The translations under genes and the position numbers were made by a program. Positions 27,275 to 33,727 of a stretch of 64,000 nucleotides of DNA are shown piece by piece. The stretch spans positions 496,001 through 560,000 of the forward strand of contig NZ_PXZM01000003.1 in the NCBI RefSeq assembly GCF_003013395.1, written 5' to 3'. Under the pieces are notes generated by a model. That model saw only the letters and a program-made list of their open reading frames with translations. It searched no databases and had not been told where the DNA came from. Source of the stretch: Brevibacillus fortis (GTDB lineage Bacteria > Bacillota > Bacilli > Brevibacillales > Brevibacillaceae). The first letter of the stretch is position 1; every line of letters starts with the position of its first letter.

Positions 27275-27739
27275 TTATTTGAAGTCCTCCACGTTCACTT
27301 TATCTACACAACGATTGCAGATTCCGTAAAAGGTCAATCGATGGTCGGTAATATAAAAGTTATAAACATTCTTGACTTTCTCTTCTGCTGTGACAAGCAG
27401 ATCTTCAAAAATTTCATCCACCGTACCACAATGGAGGCAAATGAGGTGATGATGGTGATAGGCAGCATTATCATCACGAAGATCGTAACGAGCTACGCCA
27501 TCGCCAAAATTCATTTTATGAAGGATCTTCAGTTCGCTCAACAGCTCTAATGTCCTGTATACGGTAGCAAGCCCGATTTCCGGTGCTTTATCCTTCACCA
27601 ACAAGTAAACATCTTCCGCGCTCAAATGATCTTCTTCATTCTCCAACAACACGCGAACAGTGGCTTCACGCTGTGGTGTCAGCTTGTAGTTTTGTGAATG
27701 CAACTGCTGCTTAATTTTCTCTAATTTTTCTTCCAACAT
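27275..27739 (-). CDS. fur: Ferric uptake regulator Fur
   Basis: A 154-residue Fur-family repressor. It has an N-terminal winged HTH (KLTPQREATVRVLLENEEDHLSAEDVY; here residues 19-45 are the segment), the family signature IGLATVYRTLELL near 55, the metal-binding HHHHLICLHCGTVDE at about 94-108 and a C-terminal CNRC. The position between yqzK and spoIIM matches B. subtilis fur. It has a good sigma-A promoter and a Fur-like box upstream, which suggests autoregulation. PerR or Zur are alternatives within the family, but synteny favours Fur. Confidence 0.93.
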   Translation of the reverse strand: MLEEKLEKIKQQLHSQNYKLTPQREATVRVLLENEEDHLSAEDVYLLVKDKAPEIGLATVYRTLELLSELKILHKMNFGDGVARYDLRDDNAAYHHHHLICLHCGTVDEIFEDLLVTAEEKVKNVYNFYITDHRLTFYGICNRCVDKVNVEDFK

Positions 27740-27774
27740 TAATGCCCCTCCCCGCTCGCATGAAACCTGTTCCT

Positions 27775-27804
27775 ATTATAGTAGAGGCGCATCGAATAAG
27801 TCAA
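27775..27804 (-). promoter_or_regulatory. Sigma-A promoter of fur
   Basis: Minus-strand TTGACT, 18-nt spacer, TATAAT (perfect -10), about 35 nt before the fur start codon. Confidence 0.75.
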
Positions 27805-27821
27805 ATGCATAAGTTCTTACC

Positions 27822-27836
27822 TGAGAATTATTCTTA
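27822..27836. promoter_or_regulatory. Fur-like box upstream of the fur promoter
   Basis: TGAGAAT-T-ATTCTTA is a 7-1-7 inverted repeat with one mismatch, of the kind recognised by Fur proteins. It lies 18 nt upstream of the -35 element and includes the spoIIM stop codon. Confidence 0.55.
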
Positions 27837-28460
27837 ATTAAGTACGAGTTGCATCAGCCTGGGGGAAATGAAGGTTTCAAACAAGGCTGCAATCGTCAAT
27901 ACCGCCAGCATGCTAAGAACAAGAACGGTATAGCCCATAAAATGCGGCATGATGACATCTCTTTTGCTCAGCACTCTCGTCCGGATGAGTCGAAGGGAAA
28001 ATGAAATTCCGCTGACCCCTACAATAAAAAGGGCAGGGACGACTAATAAATTTTGCGGGAGAACACCCACCATGGCAAATGTTACGCCTTGCCATTGGAG
28101 TTGACTCACCAAAAAACCGACGGTGAAACCAACCACGACTCCTTTTAAGAAGAGCATCAACAAAATCATGGGCAACCCAATGATGGACAACCCTAGTACC
28201 CACATGATCGCGATGGTCTTGGCATAATGACCAAACGCCTGCTGAAAATGGGCACTGGTCTCAGGGATTCCATCACTCCCAAGACTGTTGAAAAAATATT
28301 GCAAAAAACCGTACAGCTCCTGCTTCTGTGATAGTGGCAGTGAATTGACGAGGACGGCTCCGAAAATAATGCCCATCGTAAACAGGACGATCGTGAACCA
28401 GTAGAGTGACTGATGTTCTCTCGCATAGGATTGGATAGTTTGTCCGACTCGTGAACGCAC
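27834..28460 (-). CDS. spoIIM: Stage II sporulation protein M
   Basis: A 208-residue membrane protein with five hydrophobic segments and the family features FGAVLVNSL near residue 34 and VGVLPQNLLVVPALFIVG near 130. In B. subtilis SpoIIM works with SpoIID and SpoIIP to dissolve septal peptidoglycan during forespore engulfment. The start is GTG at 28460 with GGGAGG upstream. The order spoIIM-fur-yqzK-xerD is the same as in B. subtilis. Confidence 0.95.
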   Translation of the reverse strand: MRSRVGQTIQSYAREHQSLYWFTIVLFTMGIIFGAVLVNSLPLSQKQELYGFLQYFFNSLGSDGIPETSAHFQQAFGHYAKTIAIMWVLGLSIIGLPMILLMLFLKGVVVGFTVGFLVSQLQWQGVTFAMVGVLPQNLLVVPALFIVGVSGISFSLRLIRTRVLSKRDVIMPHFMGYTVLVLSMLAVLTIAALFETFISPRLMQLVLN

Positions 28461-28527
28461 ACTTCGTCGCCTCCCGCTTCGCTGATTACTGTACAGCTTA
28501 TGCGGACGAGTTCCCCCCTATGACAAC

Positions 28528-29700
28528 CTACATCGGGACGATCTTTCCGTAAGTACCTGCGCCCCCTTTTTGGACAGACAGCTTTCCCTCTCGTGCTTGC
28601 ACGATAAGCGAAGCGATTTTCTCTCCGACAACATGGGTGAGCTCTTCTTCGTTCACCCGATGCAATACATTCATTTGTGTACCAAACGACCGATACAGCT
28701 TGTCCAACAATTTCGGACCGATCCCCGGGATGAATTCCAGCGGGATTTGCTCGATATAAGGAGGACGGAACACCGGATGCTTGCATGTTTCTATATCCGC
28801 CAGCTGATCAATGCGCGCTGCAACCCCTCGCACAATCCGTTGGTAACCGCATTCCGGACATTTACCCGAAGCATCAGCCGCTAGTAAAGACTGGCACCCT
28901 TGGCACGCCGTCTGATGATATTTGCCAAGCTCGGGGTGCAGACCGTAGTTCTTATGAACACCTCTGCCACCGATGCGTTTGATTGCTTTCGTCCACTCTG
29001 CGAAGGATCGCTCTTGCATATACATCACTTGGTATTCCCGGCCAATCTTCGCTAGTGAATGGGCATCTGAATTTGTGAGAAAGGTTTTGTCATGAAGCTC
29101 GGATATGCGGTCGGCCATGAGGGTATTCGCACTCAATCCCAGCTCAACCGCATAGATGAGCGAAGGATCAAGTACTTCGGCCATCGAATCCGTACAGCTC
29201 CCATACAACCCTTTATGCGGCGTAAAAATATGTGCCGGGATCAAGAGGCCTTGCAATTGCTGGACACAGGCTTGTAATTCCATAAGGGATGTGTAGATGC
29301 GCTGAGAACTTAAATGCACATTTTTGCAGCGTTCAGACAGCCAGGCAGTAAATTGCTTCATATCTCGTAGCTTCGGCAGATAAACAAGAAAATGAGCTGC
29401 ACCACGTCCTGGCTCTTTGATTTCTACTTCGCACCCCAGTATGAGCAAAGTATCTTTGTAGGTAATTCCTCCATCCTCATGCTCAGTCGCTAATCCCTTT
29501 TCCAAGAGATCTACCAGCTCATCCTGAACCTCCGGTGAATGTGCATCGATGATCCCAATGACATCCATTCCTTTTTTATCTGAGGCTTCCTCTAAAATTT
29601 TGGTAAGTGTCATTTGGCGGGAAGCCGTTATTTTCACTGGTTTACCCGTCCACGTACCCCCGATATGAATATGCATGTCGCAAAAAAAGGAGCGCAGCAT
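28528..29700 (-). CDS. Endonuclease Q family protein (PHP domain)
   Basis: A 390-residue protein. Residues about 5-230 form a PHP metal-dependent phosphoesterase domain (FFCDMHIHIGG, GIIDAHSPEVQ, CEVEIKEPGRGAAHFLVYL, SNAD-type motif LTNSDAHSLAKIG). Residues about 255-300 hold a zinc-ribbon (CQGCQSLL, then CPECGYQ), and about 325-385 helix-hairpin-helix DNA-binding elements (FIPGIGPKLLDKLY; VVGEKIASLIV). This is the EndoQ architecture; EndoQ cuts DNA 5' of deaminated bases such as uracil and hypoxanthine. The ATG at 29700 lies 4 nt after the nudF stop; an upstream ATG adds residues with no family match. Confidence 0.88.
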   Translation of the reverse strand: MLRSFFCDMHIHIGGTWTGKPVKITASRQMTLTKILEEASDKKGMDVIGIIDAHSPEVQDELVDLLEKGLATEHEDGGITYKDTLLILGCEVEIKEPGRGAAHFLVYLPKLRDMKQFTAWLSERCKNVHLSSQRIYTSLMELQACVQQLQGLLIPAHIFTPHKGLYGSCTDSMAEVLDPSLIYAVELGLSANTLMADRISELHDKTFLTNSDAHSLAKIGREYQVMYMQERSFAEWTKAIKRIGGRGVHKNYGLHPELGKYHQTACQGCQSLLAADASGKCPECGYQRIVRGVAARIDQLADIETCKHPVFRPPYIEQIPLEFIPGIGPKLLDKLYRSFGTQMNVLHRVNEEELTHVVGEKIASLIVQAREGKLSVQKGGAGTYGKIVPM

Positions 29701-29704
29701 GGTA

Positions 29705-30262
29705 CTAGCCACGTTCGCGAAGCATATTGTTTTCCCATGCAAACAATGCCACTACCGTCTTGGCATCTCGAATTTCTCCGCTTTGATGCAGGGCATGCGC
29801 TTCTTCCAGAGTCACTTCCAGCACATCGACGAACTCATCCTCGTCCGGCTTGCTTTCTCCTTTTTTTAAACCAGTGGCCACAAAAACATGTAAAATTTCA
29901 TCCGCGAAGCCTGGCGATGTGTAGAAAGAGCTGAGCGGTGTGTACTGACTCGCAACATAGCCCGTCTCTTCTTTCAGCTCGCGTATCGCACATGCAAGCG
30001 GCTCTTCCCCCGGCTCCAGCTTTCCCGCTGGGATTTCCACGATGCTGCGCTCCAATGCTTTGCGGAACTGTCGAACCACAACCATTTTGTTATCATCTGT
30101 TATCGGCAATACGGCAACCGCCCCTTGATGATTCACGATTTCTCGCTTAGCTGTGTTGCCATTGGGCAGAAGCACCTCATCCACCTTGACCTTAATAATT
30201 CTTCCATCATAAATCGGTTGACTGGAAATGGTTTTTTCATATAAGTGATCATATTTACTCAC
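29705..30262 (-). CDS. nudF: ADP-ribose pyrophosphatase (Nudix hydrolase)
   Basis: A 185-residue Nudix enzyme that hydrolyses ADP-ribose to AMP and ribose-5-phosphate. The Nudix box is GKLEPGEEPLACAIRELKEE TG-type at about residues 78-100. Family context motifs are KREIVNHQGAVAVL upstream and FYTSPGFADEILHVFVA downstream. Several starts are possible: ATG at 30286, ATG at 30274 and GTG at 30262. The last has GGATGGTGA at good spacing and gives the usual length, so it is preferred. In B. subtilis nudF also adjoins an EndoQ-like gene (yqxK). Confidence 0.9.
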   Translation of the reverse strand: MSKYDHLYEKTISSQPIYDGRIIKVKVDEVLLPNGNTAKREIVNHQGAVAVLPITDDNKMVVVRQFRKALERSIVEIPAGKLEPGEEPLACAIRELKEETGYVASQYTPLSSFYTSPGFADEILHVFVATGLKKGESKPDEDEFVDVLEVTLEEAHALHQSGEIRDAKTVVALFAWENNMLRERG

Positions 30263-30368
30263 TGTCGTCACCATCCTTTTTTCCATGAAGTCGTTCTAAA
30301 TCGTCGATTCCCTCCATAAGTTGGGAGCATAGAGCTTGTCCACCTTATTGTATCGGAGGAGATCACGA

Positions 30369-30509
30369 ATGAAAACATATGTTAGCGAAAAGCAATTGCG
30401 TATGGTCGGGAAAGGTTGGGAGATCAAGGCTGCACTACGTTCCTGGTCAAATAAAGACCTAACGCTTCAAGAGTACTTGATGAAGCGGGCGAATGCTGGG
30501 CGTCGTTAA
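30369..30509 (+). CDS. mciZ: Mother-cell inhibitor of FtsZ, MciZ-like peptide
   Basis: A 46-residue plus-strand gene with GGAGGA 8 nt before the ATG. The peptide begins MKTYVSEKQLRMVGKGWEIK and goes on with ALRSWSNKDLTLQEYLMKR. The core VGKGWEIKAALRSW aligns with the VGKAWEIRAKLKEY core of B. subtilis MciZ as I recall it. MciZ is a 40-residue peptide made in the mother cell under sigma-E that caps FtsZ filaments and blocks Z-ring assembly. Its place beside nudF also fits. The last 86 nt overlap, on the opposite strand, the 3' end of the DUF3866 gene. I could not find a convincing sigma-E promoter. Confidence 0.82.
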   Translation: MKTYVSEKQLRMVGKGWEIKAALRSWSNKDLTLQEYLMKRANAGRR

Positions 30510-31623
30510 CTGCTCGGACGATGTAGCCCAGATTGTTTCCTACAAAATCAGCAGCCATCCATGCCGTCTGAAAAGGAGCAGGATCTTCTTGCCAATTTCG
30601 CCCCATCGTAGAAAAGGACAAGCCATACCCCTTTTCCAGCGATGCCAGTTCTGACAATTCTGGGACCTTTCCCTTGATGAAATTATGCTTTCCCGCAACT
30701 TCAATCGTTTTCATTTGTTGTGTGAGAACTTCATCTCTTTCATCCCCGAAAATCGGGATCGGAACAAGGGCGGGACGGAGAGCAAATCTGTTCAATATCG
30801 AGAATGTATGATGACTGACACCGTAATGTCTGGTACGTGGATCGCCAAAGCTGATTCTAGGAATAAAAAAGGGTGTTCCACCGAGAGCGGATACGGCATG
30901 AATGACCTCGGCCAGCTGAATTCCCGAGAAGCCATAAGGGGTACCCGTACCTGCTACACCAGGTCCCAGCATACAAACAATGATATCGGCATGCTCTACA
31001 TGGCGTGCTGCCAACAAGCCACTATGAATCGTCAACGACTCGCGATCTCCACCCCATGCATGTCCTGTCGTCACTGTCGCAGCCAAGCTCCCGTTTGCTT
31101 TTAATTGATGGACGTGCTGGCTCAAGGCAATCGGCAAGGAGGCGCCGTCTGGCATGACATATACGATACGGGCATTTGGATTGTTTTTATGCAAAGAAAG
31201 AACCGCAACAGGCAGAAGACTGTGCAGCTCTCCGATCAAAACAGGGGTACCTTCCAAGGATAAGTCTTCTTGCACAAACAAAGGATGGTACGGACTGGCC
31301 TGTTCTTCTACCGAATCAACCGCCAGCTGCCACGGCGAATAGCGCATTTTCATGACATGCCCCCAATCATTCGGAAGGACATCGGTTTCCTCTGGTTGGA
31401 CAATCTTTCCTATAACAAAATGATACCCGCCTGTCCCTAATTGAAGACGGACAGCGGTTGTATTGATCAGAAGTACATCCCCACTTTTATAATCCTCCTG
31501 CAAAAAAGACAACACTCTCTCCATTTTGTGTCCAGCAACCGATTCTGTCCGGACTTCGAGTATCTGCATCCCTGTTTGCTTTTCCAGCACTTTTTGGACC
31601 GTCCCCACCGCCAAACGGAGCAC
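30424..31623 (-). CDS. DUF3866 family protein
   Basis: A 399-residue protein of unknown function whose features match the DUF3866 family, common in Firmicutes and Actinobacteria. Visible segments include DVLLINTTAVRLQLGTGGYH near residue 55, GMPRTRHYG-like GDPRTRHYGVSHHT near 270, GPGVAGTGTPYGFSG near 225 and the C-terminal NNLGYIVRAVNDAQHS. There is no signal peptide or clear membrane segment. The GTG at 31623 has AAGGGGG 7 nt upstream; the frame stays open to 31701. The final 28 codons overlap mciZ on the other strand. Confidence 0.82.
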   Translation of the reverse strand: MLRLAVGTVQKVLEKQTGMQILEVRTESVAGHKMERVLSFLQEDYKSGDVLLINTTAVRLQLGTGGYHFVIGKIVQPEETDVLPNDWGHVMKMRYSPWQLAVDSVEEQASPYHPLFVQEDLSLEGTPVLIGELHSLLPVAVLSLHKNNPNARIVYVMPDGASLPIALSQHVHQLKANGSLAATVTTGHAWGGDRESLTIHSGLLAARHVEHADIIVCMLGPGVAGTGTPYGFSGIQLAEVIHAVSALGGTPFFIPRISFGDPRTRHYGVSHHTFSILNRFALRPALVPIPIFGDERDEVLTQQMKTIEVAGKHNFIKGKVPELSELASLEKGYGLSFSTMGRNWQEDPAPFQTAWMAADFVGNNLGYIVRAVNDAQHSPASSSTLEALGLYLTRNVVQP

Positions 31624-31719
31624 GCAGCGTCCCCCTTTCATTCCTGCCTCGTCCCGGAGCTTTCTATTCAGTCTATGATGAACAGTGGTTGTCTCAAACA
31701 TACAAACGAGAAAGCAAAA

Positions 31720-31761
31720 TAACGAAAAGGCCGGAACCCCTCACAAGGAGATTCCGACCTT
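31720..31761 (-). terminator. Terminator of the M20 peptidase gene
   Basis: AAGGTCGGAA pairs with TTCCGGCCTT (one G-T pair) and is followed by TTTCGTTATTTTG on the minus strand, just after the stop codon. Confidence 0.82.
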
Positions 31762-31768
31762 CTTTTGG

Positions 31769-32890
31769 TTACTCTTGTACTTCTGCAATAACAGCAAGCA
31801 CCAACTCAGCCGCTTTGTTCAGTTCAGCGATTGGCATACGCTCGCTTTTTGTATGGATTTCTTCATAGCCGATCGCAAAGTTTACGCTTGGCACGTTGTA
31901 GCCGTTAAATACGTTACCGTCGCTTCCGCCGCCGCTTGCAACCAGCTCAGGATTGCGGTCAACACGTTTTACTGCTGCAATCGCTTTTTGCACAACAGGA
32001 GTTTCTTCGTTGAATTTGTAGCCGTGATACATAAAAATAACGTCATTTTCGCAAGTCGCACCCATCTCGGCTGCTACTTCTTCAAATGCTGTCGTCATTT
32101 TTTTCACTTGAGCTTCCAGCTTGTCCATAACCAAGCTGCGTGCTTCCGACCAAATTTCCACATAATCCGTTACGATATTGTACGCTTTTCCGCCTTCAAA
32201 ACGACCGATGTTTGCAGTTGTGTCCGCATCGATACGGCCCAGCGGCATACGGGAAATCGCTTTGCTAGCGACCGTTATAGCACTAATGCCATCCTCCGGA
32301 TTCACACCTGCATGCGCTGCTTTGCCGTGGATTTTGGTTACGATGCGGTATTGTCCAGCACCGGCTACTGTAATTTTTCCAACCGGACCTTCCGAATCAA
32401 GGATGAAGCCCATTTCTGCTTTCAGCAGGCTGGAATCCATTGCGCGGGATCCTACTAGTCCAGACTCTTCTCCCACAGTCAAAACGACTTGGATCGTAGG
32501 ATGTGGCAAGTTTTGCTCTTTCAGGCTGCGAATACCTTCAAAGATCGCGGCGATTCCTGCTTTGTCATCCGCACCAAGGATCGTCGTTCCATCGGAATAA
32601 ATATAGCCATCGCGAATTTGTGGCTTGATTCCGTTTCCTGGTACAACCGTATCCATATGGCTGCTGAACAGGATAGCTGGACCTTTTCCAGTTCCCTCCA
32701 AGGTTGCGATCAGATTGTTGGCACCATGCCCCGTTTTTGCTGCTGCGTCATCCTCTTCTACGGTAAAGCCCATCGCAATTAGTTTTTCTTTGAGAACCTT
32801 GTTGATCTCTGCTTCGTTCTTCGTTTCACTGTCAATCTGGACGAGCTCAAGAAATTCATTTAACAAACGCTCTTGGTTGATCGTACTCAC
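31769..32890 (-). CDS. M20 family metallopeptidase (tripeptidase T-like)
   Basis: A 373-residue zinc peptidase. Metal ligands are in FSSHMDTVVPG near residue 76, GADDKAGIAA near 107, the catalytic pair VGEESGLVGS near 140 and ILDSEGPVG near 165. The C-terminal ligand is in IGYEEIHTKSERM near 345. The dimerisation domain (about 178-280) starts with IHGKAAHAGVNPEDG. It resembles B. subtilis YqjE and PepT-type exopeptidases. The GTG start has AGGAGGT 7 nt upstream. Substrate is not known from sequence. Confidence 0.9.
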   Translation of the reverse strand: MSTINQERLLNEFLELVQIDSETKNEAEINKVLKEKLIAMGFTVEEDDAAAKTGHGANNLIATLEGTGKGPAILFSSHMDTVVPGNGIKPQIRDGYIYSDGTTILGADDKAGIAAIFEGIRSLKEQNLPHPTIQVVLTVGEESGLVGSRAMDSSLLKAEMGFILDSEGPVGKITVAGAGQYRIVTKIHGKAAHAGVNPEDGISAITVASKAISRMPLGRIDADTTANIGRFEGGKAYNIVTDYVEIWSEARSLVMDKLEAQVKKMTTAFEEVAAEMGATCENDVIFMYHGYKFNEETPVVQKAIAAVKRVDRNPELVASGGGSDGNVFNGYNVPSVNFAIGYEEIHTKSERMPIAELNKAAELVLAVIAEVQE

Positions 32891-32981
32891 ACTCGTTACC
32901 TCCTGATCGTACTGCCCGATTTTGGTACTTATTCACAAGTTCCAGTATACCGCAAAAAAATTTTTTCTACTACGTAAACGC

Positions 32982-33398
32982 CTATGATTCTTTCGGATAT
33001 TGGCACAGCTCATACAAAACGCCATTCGCTGCCTTTGGATGCAAAAATCCAATTAATGCACCGTGCGCACCTGCTTTGGGAACCTCGTGAATAAGAGGGA
33101 TACCTTGCTCTTTTAATGTGGATAAACGGCTCGCAACGTCATCTACATCAAAAGCAATGTGATGAATGCCTTCTCCGCGTTTTTCTATAAATTTTGCTAT
33201 CGGACTCTCATCACTCAGTGGTTCTAGTAATTCAATATGACTTTCCCCGATCTGCAAAAATGCAACATGTACTTGTTCACTCTCTACGATTTCAGTTCCA
33301 ACCAACTCCAATCCCAACTGCTCGGTATAAAAGGGAAGCGTCTTTTCCAAGCTTTTTACCGCAATGCCGATATGGGCAATTTTGTTCGGTGCGCTCAC
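32982..33398 (-). CDS. mce: Methylmalonyl-CoA epimerase
   Basis: A 138-residue two-module VOC (glyoxalase fold) protein. It starts NKIAHIGIAVKSLEKTLPFY with the metal-binding His of HIGIAV, and contains SHIELLEPLSDESPIAKFIE and GEGIHHIAFDVDDV, the typical mce motifs. The enzyme interconverts R- and S-methylmalonyl-CoA in propionate and branched-chain metabolism. No mutase or carboxylase gene lies in the window, but its products could connect with the nearby bkd operon. The start is GTG. Confidence 0.9.
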   Translation of the reverse strand: MSAPNKIAHIGIAVKSLEKTLPFYTEQLGLELVGTEIVESEQVHVAFLQIGESHIELLEPLSDESPIAKFIEKRGEGIHHIAFDVDDVASRLSTLKEQGIPLIHEVPKAGAHGALIGFLHPKAANGVLYELCQYPKES

Positions 33399-33562
33399 GA
33401 ATCATCATCCTTTTGTAAGTGGTTGTCTCATTGGCTACATTTCGGTACAATTTCAGCATGGGCTAAAAAAGAAAGCCAATGATATCCTTTCCTTCATTCT
33501 AGCACAGCCACTTACAGAATCACCTGATAATTTCCTCTACCTTGAAAGGAGGTTCGATTAGA

Positions 33563-33649
33563 ATGAGACACCAATCGCTCTTTGCAAAAATCCTGATCGG
33601 CATTCTAATACTCTCACTTATTGTTCCCACATTTTTTTACTTTCAATAA
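33563..33649 (+). CDS. 28-residue single-span membrane peptide, Prli42-like
   Basis: The frame begins MRHQSLFAKILIGILILSLI and ends in a short aromatic tail. AGGAGG lies 10 nt before the ATG, and a perfect bidirectional terminator follows 21 nt after the stop, so this looks like a real small gene. The shape (short basic N terminus, one membrane span) resembles the stressosome-associated miniprotein Prli42 of Firmicutes. The assignment rests on size and topology only. Confidence 0.55.
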   Translation: MRHQSLFAKILIGILILSLIVPTFFYFQ

Positions 33650-33670
33650 ACGAGTGATGTATAAACGATG

Positions 33671-33709
33671 AAAAACCCCTTTCCGACCGAAAAGCGGAAA
33701 GGGGTTTTT
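33671..33709. terminator. Bidirectional terminator between the small peptide gene and the surface-protein gene
   Basis: Perfect 15-bp arms AAAAACCCCTTTCCG/CGGAAAGGGGTTTTT with a 9-nt loop; T runs on both strands serve the two converging genes. Confidence 0.95.
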
Positions 33710-33727
33710 GTTTGTCCCAGCTAGTTT

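Noticed and set aside
30287..30368. Sigma-E promoter for mciZ
   Set aside because: CATAGAGC at about 30330 resembles a sigma-E -10, but no -35 element lies at the proper spacing.
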